A stretch of DNA of 64,000 nt from Sipunculus nudus (taxonomy: Eukaryota > Annelida > Sipuncula > Golfingiida > Sipunculidae): positions 42,483,695-42,547,694 of the forward strand of contig CM049316.1 of assembly GCA_026874595.1 (NCBI GenBank), written 5' to 3'. Both the position numbers and the translations under genes were made by a program. Below, piece after piece: positions 11,675 to 25,034 of this stretch (positions are counted from its first letter, which is position 1; every line of letters starts with the position of its first letter). The notes beneath the pieces were generated by a model that searched no databases, was not told the origin of the DNA, and saw nothing but the letters and a program-made list of their open reading frames with translations.

Positions 11675-14600
11675 GGCGGTGGGTCGCAGTCCTGCTTGTC
11701 ACACGAAAGGTTTTAAATCTCACAGAAACCCTTGTTGCTTTCATATACTCCCCATCTCTCCTTGCGATCTTGAATCTGTACCCAAGTACAGTCACACTCC
11801 ACACTGAAAAGTTAGAAGAATCATATGAAAGACTGAAGTTATAAACCTGTAATACCAAGTCTACTATGTCAAATGGCACAGACAGCTACTTCTCAGCTAG
11901 CATGCATATAATTAGACTGGCCAAGAGGATGCAATGGCTAACACATAATTCCTCCTACTATCAGAGCCATCAAACTTACTCTTGTTGTGTCAAACGCTTA
12001 GAACAAGTGCTCCCGGCTTTACATGAGACGTGATGGCCTGACATGCAAATGTGAGGGAATCACCAGGTCCTGAAAGAGCCTTATGGTGCTCTATATGCAA
12101 ATATCAGGGATTCACCATACAGGGCTATAGTGGAGCTGGCACTGATTTACATCTATTGGTACATGAAATCACATTTTATTTTACACATTTTAGTAGCAAA
12201 CCTAAATACTAAAGCCCAGGCAGTGCTGGATATAAGAATATAGTTTCACCAACAATTTATCACTTGCACGGTCAAGACTGTGCATTTATTACAGTGGAAC
12301 CCCGCCTTGCGACAACCCCCCAATATTGACCACCCCCACAAATACGACCACTTTTGTCAGTCCCAAAGGTGGTTGTAATTGTGGGGTTCCACTGTATTTG
12401 GTCAAACATGGAATATCTGTTGATAACAAATTTACATTAAGGTACCACTGTAATGAATTAAATCTGGCCATGTTAACATCACCTCTCACTTTCACAAAAG
12501 CCATGAATAATCAATGCAACGAAATTCTGAGAATTTCTCATGCCACCCAAGTATTTGTAAAGCAATCAAGATTAATCTGTACCCCAAAAAAGTTACATTT
12601 AAATGGAGGAATGTAGAGTTCCCCAACAAACTGCAAATACAATTACATTTCCATATATATACCCATAACCATACTTCTGTACCCATAGATTATATCAGGT
12701 TTCTTAAGGCTGAAATCAAATACCTTGCTGTAACTATACTTGCTTACACAATCAAACATTTCCATGGAATTCAGAGTGATAAAAAGAATGAGAGGACACA
12801 AACATGGATGGAAACATGGTGATATATATAATATGTTAACAGAATGAAACATATAAATCCTGGGCGGTCTTAATCTGTGAAAATTATCTTTAATTCAACC
12901 AAGGATACCTCTCTCTCTCTGCAAGGGTCAGTTGATATATTTTAATAATACAGCATGCAAGGGCAAAGAAAACTGCATTCCACAACAAACAGTAATTTAA
13001 GTAGACTCCTCTTGAATCAAAAATGCCAGAACATTGTTCAGTCGCTTTTATATTACTATTTAACCAGGAATTATAATACTTTGAATATTTCACCTTTCCT
13101 GCAGAAAGGCATTAATCTAGCTTTGCCTTTCCGCTGAAAAATCTGCCTTTCCGCTAATACTGGACCCCTATAGATACATTCTATCCTCATGTTAAACTTT
13201 CTATCACTCCCTTACATTAATACATTTCTGTGGAACAGTTAACCTGTGTTATGGTTCAGGATCTGAATGGCCTTACCTGGAAATCTTTTGTTATATATGC
13301 TGAAATTATATATAAGCCCTTGTAACAAATCATTTTTTTTTTCACAAAGTAAGAATGTCTCCGTGCTCTGCAAATCTCTTAGCTCTATGATCCCATCAGT
13401 GCCATGAAGATATAATAGTGCTGGGTTTGTGGTAGCAAGTTGCTTCCAAATTATTATTGTGCATAGGATTTTATCGTTTTTTTATATTTTCATTATATGT
13501 AATGTGGGAAACATCTGGGAGACATGGGAAAAGGCATTATTATGACCCATGTTTATAGTTATCAGATTGTTTATACAAATTTCTTATTTATTAAAAAGGC
13601 TACTTATAAAATCCCATAAAATAGTTTTTTTCTGGTTCTTTAGCGCTGGTGTGTAGGGCTACCACTGAATACATACCAAAATAAACTGTGTTGTGGCCAC
13701 AATACCAGATCTTTAGTTAAAATAAAAGCATAAGTAAGAATTTAAGAACTATCAAAACCTTCTAGTTGTTCAATCAGGAAGCACTTCATAAATGGGAAAG
13801 TGGCCTATGCATCTCATAGTGACACAGATGAATACAAACAGATTCTGTTGCAAGTGTCACATTTGACAGAAAAACACATTAAGTCCAGAACATGCAATCA
13901 TGTTTACCATAGCTGCATCAAATATGACAAAGTACTCCTTCGGCCTTATTATTAGTCAGAATTATCCATGAATTTAAGTTTTTAGTATATTACCTTTGTG
14001 AATTTCTGATTTGCAGCATCACCACAATAATGAAACAAAACATGGTTCGTGGATTCCCAGAAATCAGGACTGACATATCAGTGCTGAAATGTCTTTCATC
14101 ATGTGGAGATCAACACAGTAAAACTAATAAAGGGGATTTCATTGAAAGCATATTGCACAACTGGTATTTTTAAATGTAAGCTTGATAAACTGTTAGCCCT
14201 GACCTAAAAGCACCGAGGTGGAATAAAATAGGTCTGCTTCTTTGGTGCATAATGTAACAATATCAAATGCAATCTCACTGATCCAAATCTACCAAAACAG
14301 ATTATAGTTCCAATTGATATAAATGTAAGGTTCAAAGTATCAAAAACATTTCAAAATAACATATATATTAACAAGTAATGTTTTACAGAAGCACTCGAGA
14401 GTACTGGTGCCTGAAAGAACACAAATTTATAATGACACGGATTGAAGCGTCCTCTGAAAGTTCTGGTCAAGTTGACACGAGTGGACATCAGGTTAATCTG
14501 TGAAAAGGGAAAATAAAGGAAAACCTGGTCATGTTTAGATAAATAACTGGTTAAGTTACCATAATTTGTCATATTAACTAAAATAAAAAGTCCTAAAATG
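11675..14600. other. 5' leader/upstream region of the CHD gene
   Basis: No coding sequence on either strand. The 5' UTR and one or more 5' introns of the CHD gene probably lie here. A possible 3' splice site (ACAAGCAG) sits 17 nt before the start codon, but its pyrimidine tract is poor. A Tc1/mariner-type MITE lies at 12292-12394. Confidence 0.4.
12292..12394. mobile_element. Tc1/mariner-type MITE with TA flanks
   Basis: A 103-bp element with terminal inverted repeats CAGTGGAACCCC / GGGGTTCCACTG. It is immediately flanked by TA on both sides (TTA|CAGTGG ... CCACTG|TAT). CAGT termini with TA duplications are the Tc1/mariner hallmark. No coding capacity. Confidence 0.75.
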
Positions 14601-15450
14601 AAGTTACCAAAGATTCCGGCGCCCCGCTCAAGTTGAGTAACACAAAGAACGCATGAACGAAGAATCAAATAAAGGACTCAGATAGGGTCGCCGCTATGAC
14701 CGGCCAATGTTTATCCCCCTCACATGTGAAACCATATCACTGTGGTTCCTGGCTTCTTTTGGCTAATTTTACTTTCTTTTGCATTTAAGACAGTATTTTT
14801 GATCACTTGGACCCGTCCGGTTAGTTAAATTTAAACCCGTACTCGAATGGAGAATTTGCACTTGAACACGTTCAGTCTTTTGATCGCCATTTTCGCCACA
14901 GCTTTGGGGATATTTATCCCGTGAAAGATGCGAAGAAATTGTCATGATAGCCCAAGATGGACCGGTCACTGTCACCAGAATTTTGTTCCTACACGTTCAA
15001 AAATAAAGTTTACAGATAATTTAAAGTATATATTGTTCTACATACCTGTCCTTATCCGACCAAAATGAAAGAATTTTCACAAGTGAATTTTGTAGAGTTT
15101 AGGTCCCCGAACACTGAACATCAGGCATCGTGCTAACTTGCATATGCGAGCTCCGTACGCGAGCGCTGATTGGCTAAGTTCGCTCAAGCGTCCCCTTCAC
15201 TATATTTGATGAAATCAAATTTATAACCTATTTTCAGCTTAAGCAGCTCTTTTTGTCATTGAATATGTACATTTCAATACATTCAATGTATTGTCAGCGT
15301 CGTTTCAGTCTTATTTTAATAAAAAAATGGCATAGTAATTTGTCCATTTAAATGCAGGTAGCCAATCAGAGAGCGGATAACACACCACCTTGGTCTTTTG
15401 AGAAATATACGCTTTGACTGTATCGGCCAATCAAAGAGCGGTTTGAGGTC
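14600..15450. promoter_or_regulatory. CpG-bearing CCAAT-box region, likely CHD promoter area
   Basis: CpG dinucleotides are locally frequent. There is an AAAATGGCG YY1-type motif on the minus strand (14885-14893), an inverted CCAAT (AGCCAATCAGCG on minus, ATTGG at 15169-15173) and two plus-strand CCAAT boxes (15362-15366, 15427-15431). The last two share the longer match GCCAATCARAGAGCGG. It is the only promoter-like stretch upstream of the minus-strand CHD gene, so assigning it to that gene is inference. Confidence 0.4.
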
Positions 15451-15748
15451 ATTGCCCGGATGTACACAAAGCTGACCACATGGTCTTGTAGTAAAATGTC
15501 CACTCGACGTCACTGATGATGTCAATTTTTTTGGTGCATTATATACTTCAACTAGAAAGTAATAGACATCTTGGCATGAGAGTAATATGGTCTGATTTTT
15601 GCACACCTCTCTGCTTCCGGAAGACGTCGAATTACTAGTAAGCGACCATTTAACCGCCTACGACGGAAGTGTTTGTTGGTTTCGTCATAATACGCCCCTT
15701 GGAGGCCGCCGGAAAGCGGGCGAGCATGTTTAGTCACTTGGCAGCCTG

Positions 15749-15820
15749 TGACGTCATGCCGTTACATATCTTTAGCGACAAGCTCACGTGACTATAAAAA
15801 GTGAGTGCACACTTTCAGTG
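15749..15820 (+). promoter_or_regulatory. CRE / CACGTG E-box / TATA core-promoter-like cluster, plus strand
   Basis: A perfect CRE palindrome TGACGTCA (15749-15756), CTCACGTGAC (E-box core 15784-15789) and TATAAAAA (15793-15800) are followed by an initiator-like TCAGTG at 15815-15820. The order and spacing are those of a plus-strand promoter, but no coding gene is recognisable downstream to 25 kb. It may drive a non-coding transcript, act on the CHD side, or be chance. Confidence 0.4.
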
Positions 15821-18351
15821 CCAGGCCTACGTCAACTAGTGCGAGCACTGCACTATTTGCAGATAACGATCAATGTATTTAACGCTAGGCCGGTTTCTTC
15901 TTTGATCGATGAGCAACGTATTTCACCGCGCACCAAGAAAAAAACATGGATCATAAACACAAACAAACAGATACATTAGTTCATAATCTATAGATATCTG
16001 CCAAATTTCCTCTCTTTTTTAATTTATCTATATTATAAATTGTTCCAACTTAAATTTAGCAATTTCTCGTTACACTTGATATTATGAACAATGTGCTAAA
16101 TAGGCCTGTTATTGTTTAGCCAGGATTATAATGGTATCGACTTGTACAAATATATATCTCTTCTGTCAAATATTCAATATAAAATATATCCCTAGTTGAT
16201 GTAAATATATTAATGTGTGGATCAGAAGTATATTTTTGTTTTATGTTCCACATTCTTCCCTGGCTGTTTATTTTCATAGGTGTGTGTGTGTGTGGCGGGG
16301 GAGGGAGGGGAACTCACAGACGAGAGAGGGACAGCTTTTTATGTAAATCTATGAATATTGAAATATCACATTTCCCCCGATTATATATATATATAAGCTA
16401 AGAATAAATACAAAATAAGGTATTCTTTTACAAACTACCAAATTAATTCTAAACCAGGCTCGGATATATAATATTTTATAGTATATTCAGAAATGGAGAA
16501 ATGGAAACAAAGTTTATCATTCTCACCATTAATATATTTTGATGATTGCTGTTGTGTTCGGGTCAGTATTCCACTAGTGCTGCGGATGCGTACATATTAT
16601 AATGTATTCAGATATTCAGAAAATGTTGGTGTACATGCTCATGAGTACTTCGGGAAAGGAGATCAAAATTGGCTGTTTTCAAAGTTCAGTGCTTGTCATG
16701 AAAGTCATATAAGTATAGTTACAGAGTGAACCTAAAACCTAATTAATGGTACATATGGAGAGGCACCATTTAGACATGCACATGACTGTATGGCAGCAAA
16801 GTCAAACGCCTAATAAATAAACCTCAGTCCGTCGACTCTTCACTTTTCATCAATTACAAGATTTGGATTAACCATGTTCCATCCACCGCAACTACAAACT
16901 TCTACAGTTTTGGCCTAGGAGTTCGCCAAATAATTATCTATATATCGAGTTCTAATTATTTGGTCAGACTCATACTTGCTCTGACTCTCCTATATTTGTT
17001 TTTAATGGCATGTATTTGAATCTGTAATTAGGTTTCAATTTGGATTTGACATTTTGTATCTGACCCAAACCGTTCCAATCTTCCGTTAACATACATCGGT
17101 GTGATCTATTTATCGATGTACACAGGGGTGGGGTGGGGGGGGGGGGGTCCTAGAAATAAATAGAGACGTTTGTAATCTTACTGTGGATTACTATTGCGTC
17201 ACTTCGTCTATTTATATATATATATATTTTTTTTAATGAGTGCATCATTATTCTTTTGCATTAATTTGATGTGGAAACGCAGATTTTCTGCTTTTGTCGG
17301 TAGGATCCGTGCAGTAATTGCAGAAACAATCATAATTTATCTTTTGAAAATAATTGACTTCCACAGGAGTGATGACGTCAGGAATTTAAAAGGTAAGAAA
17401 AGGAATTGTTTCACGCACAGTGGCATAAATTCTTGAAATAATAATTCTATATGACTAACAAAGTAAAAGTTTCACTGATGTTTTTATAGTTTTGTCATGC
17501 TTCATAAAAACATGCATGGTTAATCTTGTATGTGTGTTGATATATGTGTGCGAGGAAGATGGGGTGTAGCGGTAGAGGAGGGGATGCATTTGGGGATGGT
17601 GTACATGCTTAAGTATAGTGTCTATAATTTAAAGGACCAATAACACTTGTGCATGCAGTACATAAACATAATTTGCATTTCGTTAGAGATAATTGTGTTT
17701 TTGTATTTGAAGTAACAATTCGTATGTCTTTCATTAATTAATATGTTCTAATATAATTGGCTACATTGGTGACACGACCACAGTGGAGACAGATAGATTA
17801 AAATAAATTGCAATTTTAATCAGTTGCAATTTATTTTCAAGGTAAGGCGGAAGGGGGGGGGGGTTGATATATAGATCTATAAGTATTGAAAGGTCGCGTT
17901 TTTTTTTCCAAGTATATTCCTTATATTGTGTGTATGACCCATTTCCAATATATTACAGCAAATTATAGCTTCTTGAAAAGTGAGGTATTAGGTTTAAAGT
18001 GAAGATTAATTCTAAACTAGGCTCAGATATATAATATTTCATATATAGTAAACTCAAAAAATTGAGATATCAAACCAATGTCTGTCATTATAATTATTAT
18101 TATATTATGTGGGATATTCACATCCCCCCCTTATATCGACGTCCCTGATCAGCTGTCAATGTTCATATATTTAAAAACTATTGATGCAATGTCGAGTTTT
18201 TGTGGCTAGACTGTGGTGTATTATTATGTTCATTGGCACTGAAACTTTTCATGTTATGGAGACGTAACCTGTGAGACATGTTTCCTGGCCCTGATCTCTT
18301 CACACACGTGTGTGTGTCTGTGCCTGTGCATGCCTGTGTGTGTGTGTGTGC

Positions 18352-18382
<31 letters not shown>

Positions 18383-19200
18383 CACATGCAGAGAATTTAT
18401 TCTGATATGTTCAGAGGTACGATTGTTATTTGTTTCCATCCGGCAAAAAGTTAAACAAGTGTATAGGTTCACCGACTCTCTGTCATAAAACCTCCATTTC
18501 TACTTAAATTTTCTCGTGAGATTCGCGGAGACGAAAATATGAAGGTGTTTCCAAATATGCGATGATAAAAAAACCTTCAAAATCAGCCCAAATTTTTTTA
18601 TAATTCATAACTGACCCATAAAGCACATACCACTTTAAACCTAACGAAGTGTTCAGTCTTATGGTATATGACCTTTTATTAATTATCTCCTTCATTTAAA
18701 TTATTTTAAACCTTTTTAATTAGTTTAAGGGGTAAATTATTTTTTTTTTTGGCCAGGGATACTACTTTTAAGCACTTATGAGAATGTATTTTATTTCAAC
18801 GAGCTGTGCCTTTACAAAAATAAACAGCTTTCATCACAGAGCACATGCAACTGCCCAAGTCTAAACTTGTGTTAAACTGTTTATTTCTTGTCTTGAAGAT
18901 TAATTTGGTCTCATAGTACTAAACGTCCCCCACCAGGTGTCAGGCAAGTCGCAGTTTGCTTTCACTTGCACAACCGACAATAAAATGACCCTCTTGTATT
19001 TCCATCCAGTGAAAAAGAACCATGTACTCATCTATTAATTAAGGGTACACCTCCCGACATTTATTGGTAGCATGCAGCCAATTTTAATGCAGCATTCCTG
19101 GCAAAAACCCTTCATTTAAATCAAACAAAAAGTAATTTTATATTCACATTAAATATCGATCATGAAGTACGGTATGTAATATTGTAACCCTTAAAACGAT
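15821..19200. other. Intergenic stretch with dispersed repeats
   Basis: No gene seen. A segment containing TTAATTCTAAACYAGGCTC followed by GATATATAATATTT occurs twice (about 16442 and 18006) in otherwise alignable surroundings, so an old repeat family is present. Poly-G and TA runs are scattered through it. Confidence 0.5.
18286..18391. repeat. Compound (TG)n-(AG)n microsatellite
   Basis: An interrupted GT tract runs directly into about 30 bp of GA repeats. The His/Thr- and Ser/Leu-repeat ORFs over it are artefacts of the repeat. Confidence 0.9.
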
Positions 19201-19214
19201 ATTTTACTATTTTT

Positions 19215-19630
19215 CAAGCGGGTTCCTATGCCGTGTCTTCTACGAAGAACCCAACTAAAACCGCCGGACGGATCTATCTGAAATCCGGCATCACTCTTTC
19301 ATCACATTGGAACTGGTGTCTAACAAAGACTGGTGGCGCACTCTATAATATTTGTTGTGTGGTGTCCATCCATGCGTCGGTTCGCATATCTCAGGAACGG
19401 TTTGGTGTATTTGAATGAATATTTGCATGGCCATGTGCTTTTATTTCGGAATGAGACTTGTGGAGACATCTGCACTCGGTTTCACGAGGCTCTTATTCGT
19501 GTGTCTACTCAGGGTGAAAATTACTCATCTTAGGAGTGGTTTGAACTATCATGCTAAAATTGAGCAGGTCCATCCATCTTGGTTACCTTTTCTCGTACAC
19601 AAGACAAGTGGCGCCACCTACATTGAGTAG
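19215..19630 (-). repeat. Diverged inverted copy of the palindrome-satellite element (family 1)
   Basis: Read on the minus strand it follows the 27.6-30.5 kb elements. GCGCCACC-type palindromes lie near 19330 and 19607, and a counterpart of the CAAACGGTTCC(C)GAGATATG segment near 19385. It lacks a preserved terminal hairpin, so it is an older or truncated copy. Confidence 0.55.
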
Positions 19631-20812
19631 TCATAAAAGACCTGTACGGAGCCGTATTATTCATGTAACTACTAGTATTGTTTGAGACCAGTATATACCA
19701 ATGCACTCTGGGGTGAAGATGATTTACCCTCGTGGTTATTTCTCGGCCAGGGGTCTAAAGCTGGGCTTCCACTTATTTGATTTGGACACGAATCCTGGTA
19801 CGGATAAATTTAATTTATATAAATATGGTTTTGGGTATGTGTGGAATTTTGAGGATATAGGTGACTCCAAAAAATCTATTCAGGAATTCAAACAAAGAAT
19901 AAGAGATATTAGTGTGAAGGAATGGCACAGGCAAATATATAATATCAAGAGACTCGAAACAAGTGGTCATTTTAAATTAGTGTTGGAAGTAGAAAAATAC
20001 TAAACATGTGTACACCAAAAAGAAACATAATATACCTGCCGTGGATAGATTCAGATGCTCAGTGCATGAATTAGAAGTAGAAATGGAGAGAAGAAAAAAA
20101 TATTTAGAGAGAACTGGGTATTGTTTTAATAAAGATAAATATGGCTGAAGATGAATATCATTTTATAATGGAATGTGGATTCTACAACACTATAAGATGA
20201 GTATATATATATATATATAAAACAACAGGAGCTGGTATTGATAACTTAACATGTCTGATGTCTAGCAGTTTATACATGTTATAAAATGGGCATCATATGT
20301 TTATTTGGCAACTAAGAAAAGAAAAGTCTATATTGAACAAGGAATATATTAAAAGGACCAATATATATATATCGAAGATTTTAAAGATATACTAAGTAAA
20401 ATGTTTTCTACTTAAAGTTTAATTGTATCTGCCAATATTTCTTTACTTTAGTTTTTTGCTAACCCGTGTGCATAAATGTAAATAAACTTACACATGGTTC
20501 AATAAGTGTAATAAAACATGAACACTGAAGGTTCGCCAGCATGCACTCTGCAGGGGAACTATTGAGTTCAGTGAGAAGAACCGTAATGGCTATGGTGTCA
20601 GATAATACATCTGTCATTGCAAATGTTTATGTACCTAGCTGTTACATCATGGCTGACATATATGAATATAAATTATAGATGAATTATGTTTGTATGTTTA
20701 GTAATTCACTAATGAATATTTTCATAACAAACATGCATGTTTGTTTTGTGTCATGCTATGTTTGCTCTATAATGTATTTTTTCTTGTGCAGATAAGAGAT
20801 AATTTTATATAT

Positions 20813-20815
<3 letters not shown>

Positions 20816-20866
<51 letters not shown>
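20816..20866. repeat. (AT)n microsatellite
   Basis: About 50 bp of TA repeats within the LINE 3' region. Confidence 0.9.
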
Positions 20867-20867
<1 letters not shown>

Positions 20868-20968
20868 ATTACTCTCAGACCCACAGTTCTTTGTGAGTAT
20901 TAACAGACTTTTATTGCATGTTTATGTTATGAATTGTGTTAATCGCTGATGCATATTTTGTATTTTTT

Positions 20969-21290
20969 TATGGCGCCATTGCATCATTTTTCATTTTTTT
21001 TTCATGTATTCTTGTTTCTTATTATTTATGTTATACATTTTGTATATTACTTCCTTACCGTCTTTTTTTACTGTTTGTGTTAGGTTCTTTTGAACTGTAT
21101 TATGGTATCATTGCATCATTTTTTTTCTTCTTCTTTTCCATCTTCTTATTATTGTTGTGTTATACATTGTGTTTATTGATGTTATGTATTATGTATTCTT
21201 TGTATTTTCTTTGTGTGCTGCTTGCATTAGGTGCATTTGGAGTGTATTATGGTATCATCGCATCATTTTTTATATCTTATTATTGTTATT
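20969..21290 (+). repeat. Imperfect tandem repeat in the LINE 3' region
   Basis: TATGGYRYCATYGCATCATTT recurs at 20969, 21101 and 21248 (spacing 132 and 147 bp), followed by T-rich sequence. It is open as a 120-codon hydrophobic frame, but composition and setting suggest LINE 3' UTR rather than a membrane protein. Confidence 0.55.
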
Positions 21291-21502
21291 TATTTTAAAA
21301 ATACACAATATTTAATTGAATAACAACTTTTCTGTATAATCAACTGCATACAAGAAAGTGTATTTCTTTTGTATTGATTCTATTGTTAATGTAATGTTTT
21401 CATGTTGCAATAATATTTTAAATAAGTAATAAGCAATAAGATGCTTTTTATTGGTTCTATGGGCCGGAGGCCTTTAAACCATAATAAAAATTATTCATTC
21501 AT

Positions 21503-21731
21503 AAGGATACGGTTACGTTTAGTGTGGGTCCACTTAATTATGCGTTCAACGTATACGGCCGCAGTACGGTTAAAATCGTAGTATACCATTTCTTACGGGG
21601 CGTGATAATAGCCAAAGTAGGTGTAATTGTGAAACAAGTCACATAACATATTAGTTAAGCGCACTTGTTATAAAACATAATTATATTTTAAGATGTGTTA
21701 TATATAAAAATTAGATATTGACATCAGGATA

Positions 21732-21794
<63 letters not shown>

Positions 21795-24700
21795 ATACCT
21801 CTCTGCCCTGAATAACCATATAGATTGTATATATATGTAAGGTTAAACGGAAAAAAATCCCCGGGTTCGACTGCTTTTTGGAAAGGCGCCAGACCTGAAA
21901 AAATAATACCCAAGAACCACCGACAGATGTAATTTCGATCGCTGCATTCCATTGCGCCACCGTATGTATTCTTCCTTATGATTGTTAAACAAATATCCCA
22001 CAAGGATAATTGTACAAGTCATTTGTGGCCACTCCTCGGAAATGTCCGATTTTTGGTCGAGAACTGTCGAGAACGATGCCAAGTGTGTCCTAAGAGGAGG
22101 GGAGATTCGTTTCTCATCATTTCCATATATCCTGAGAAACAATTGACATGTTTTCGCTTTTGGGTTATTGCAAAGCCATCAATTATAGGAACTACGAAAG
22201 AACGGGCAATATGCTAATATCTGATAAGAAACAAGGGATCCACATAAACTAGCTGAGGCGACCCCACAGGAAATATCGATGAAACCATTTACATAAATCC
22301 CAAATAGAAACGTATGGTATATCATTCATTAAACTGTTTGAATCTTTATATCATGACTTTTCCTAATGAGTATTTCTTCACATCGTCTGTGGTATCCATT
22401 GGAAGAGAGATCAGCAGGGCACAGCAAACTCTTTCAAGTAATCATGGGGAGAGAAACTTTCATGTACGTTACCTAAAATACATAAATAGTTTATTAAACA
22501 CCGACCTAACTCAGTTGCAATTCTAAGCCATCTCCTAAGAACAGAAAGATCATGTTTTGTATATATGTGAATCAGACACGTATGAACTACAACAAGAATT
22601 TGCAAGTGCGCGAAAGATACTTCCGTGAAAATGACTCAAGTAAAATAAATATGAAAGAGAACCCTTATATATATATTTAATCCAGTTTATGCATGTTTGA
22701 CACTAAGTAAAACCAATGTTTATAAAATGTTTGTTACTTTACTACAGGTGCATGCATGTTGCCTCGGTACTTTCCACGAAATTAGAAATATATTAACTGT
22801 CCCGTTCAAAGTATACCAGCCATACCCAGACACATGCAGGTAACAGTATATGAGAGGCAGTATTACCGGACTCGAATTCCACTAAGCTCCTTGCGCAGAG
22901 TTTATACACTGCAGTCGTCACAGGACTCCTTTTGTTTATAACCGCTGCTTTGTTTGGCAAGGTTCTCTGGGTTACACCTATAGAGTGCGCACAAAGCAAA
23001 AATTGTAATCGACCAATGAGAGCGTAGTTTTGCATTTTACATCCAGCTCCAGTTTTTAAACCTTAATTCGACAGCTACTCTCGTTGGCACTATGTACAGC
23101 ATGCATAACCGCTGCATAAAGAGCTAAGAACTCACGTTTAAATTATTAAAAAAATGATAATTTTTTAACCCTTCTACCAAAATTTATATGATGTTTACCT
23201 GATTTCTCTGCATAGCAGAAGGGGCGTCAGCAGTGAAATATGACCTCTAATTACCTGAATAGAAAAAATGCCAAACTTAAGACACGTAATGCGTTTTCGA
23301 AAACGAATATATACAGAATAGCCTACCTGTACGTTAACATTAATGTATGTGCAAATCAACATGCACACACGATTTGACTTAATTTTGGAACTCTAGCACA
23401 CGGTTCGAACAATCTTGGTCCGCTTGAGTACTTTGGTTGTCTCTTTGTTCGCGAGGGTTTCACATTCGCGTTATTCGCGAAGGGGAAATTATCGCAAATA
23501 TGAAACCATCGTACATAAGATGCTACATGTACACATGTGAATTGTAATTTATTTATTAATCTATATCCTTAATGGAATCTTATGTATATTGTGATGATAG
23601 CACCAATATTGGCATGCACTGTATGTCACCCTTTATTCAAAGATTGATAATTTAATAAATTTCAATTCTTTTATATATATGCCACTTTTGCACGAAGAAC
23701 TTTTAGGATTTTGCGTACATATTGGGTAATTTAATTTATAATGGTTATGTAAATTGTGCAAGTTACTCTATGGTAAATCGAGAAAATGAGACCCTCGCGA
23801 AACACCGAAAGAAGAGAAAATTGTGAATACTTAACCTCGCGAATATAACACCAAGTTTTTTCCCGGCACTAAGCAGCATTTTATCGTATGTTTTATTTGT
23901 TAAGCTGAGTATACATCACTCGCATGTGAACAGGACAAATTGTTATATGCCGGCAAGTTGTGTTGCCAAAATTTCCCTAGTCATAATGCTGCAGGATATC
24001 ACAAGATTAAGCCACCTCTGTAAACCTATCACAACCTACATATAGTTTATATCACTCGGCGTTCAGCTCCGTGGAAAAATTTAACGGCTATATAAGCACT
24101 TTCAGTTCGCAAGATATACATGTATATATTTCATAGTGTGCGATGCAATATATGTAGAGACTAGAGAGAAAATATTTCCATTTACACATCTTTCATGTTT
24201 ACTGATTAATAATACATTAGAAAGCTGTCATATGGGTCAATTCTGACAAAAATTTGTGGACAGAGGTGGAAAACTAATGAAGAATATTTAAGTTTGAAGC
24301 CGATTCGGATGTGTATGCCAGTTTTCATTTTGTCTGTGGATGTGTAAAATTGCTGTTGCCGACATCTGGTACAAGATTTTAATACTACTATTTAAAAATG
24401 CTATGAAACAAATGTTCAATAAATTGGAGGTTGATATTTTTATTTGCATCGACCAAATAAAGCATCTCGAGTATTTTCTCTCACTCTCGCGAGGGGTGGG
24501 GGTCTATATCCATCTTCATTGCAAAATTTGCATCTAAATCCAGTCTCAAAATCAGGATACCACCAGTCAACTGGTTTCTATAATTTAGTGCAGGGCCTTT
24601 CAGTCAGCTTTTTTTTTGAGGTTTTAAAATTTGTCATGTTGTTATTCATTTGTCTGTTAGCAATGTAAATCAAACATGTTATAAATGGGTTTTGACATTT

Positions 24701-24840
24701 TATTGAGGGCAAGGATAACGTTCGGAAACATGGATAAATCCCCTTGTCATATTTGCGCAGTCATGTTGCATGTCCATCGGCACTGGTATAAGTTTGATTT
24801 ACAACTCTGTTCTCAGTCTATGGTTTAATCTTCTTAATTC
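21503..24840. other. Intergenic stretch without recognisable genes
   Basis: An (AT)n tract lies at about 21735-21791. Between 23430 and 23850 are inverted-looking TTCGCGAA/TTCGCGAATA fragments that may be an old repeat. I see no coding exon or RNA gene. Confidence 0.5.
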
Positions 24841-24844
24841 ATGG

Positions 24845-24890
24845 CCATCATAATCATAGGTAGGTGGCGCCACCTAAATTTTCTTTAAGA
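24845..24890. repeat. Isolated palindrome-satellite fragment
   Basis: A perfect GGTGGCGCCACC at 24863-24874 (extended to TAGGTGGCGCCACCTA) with short flanks, presumably a relic of family 1. Confidence 0.45.
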
Positions 24891-25028
24891 GTGGCTTGGA
24901 TGCTCACTGGAAGTTATTTTGTGCTGTTGTGGTTGCTTTTTAACCACTATTGCGTTCTGGCTGTATATCTAAAGCATGCATTTACACAGAAAAGATAAGA
25001 CAAGCAGACAGCAAGTTTTATGATTGCT

Positions 25029-25034
25029 TTTATT
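25029..25034 (-). terminator. Candidate poly(A) signal of the V-ATPase subunit d gene
   Basis: AATAAA on the minus strand, 1.35 kb past the stop codon. A second AATAAA at 25497-25502 is equally possible, and transcript data would be needed to choose. Confidence 0.3.

Larger units (their letters stand above)
19790..21502 (+). mobile_element. 5'-truncated CR1/L2-like LINE retrotransposon tail
   Basis: From about 19790 to 20003 the frame reads LYKYGFGYVWNFEDIG, then FKQRIRDISVKEWHRQIYN, which looks like the C-terminal part of molluscan CR1/L2-type reverse-transcriptase polyproteins. After a stop, another frame gives AVDRFRCSVHELEVEMERR. After a further frameshift comes AEDEYHFIMECGFY, the usual 'EDEYHFLLECPLY' LINE ending. 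The 3' part (about 20.2-21.5 kb) is non-coding and ends in GGGCCGGAGGCCTTTAAACC, AATAAAAATT and ATTCATTCAT, a typical tail. Stops and frameshifts make it inactive. Confidence 0.75.

Noticed and set aside
14769-14975. 68-codon minus-strand ORF in the CpG-rich block
   Set aside because: No known domain and no splice or promoter logic; length is within chance expectation for less AT-rich sequence.
21850-21980. tRNA-like A/B boxes (GGTTCGA near 21864, TGGCGCAATGG on minus near 21957)
   Set aside because: The two boxes are on opposite strands and no cloverleaf can be formed.
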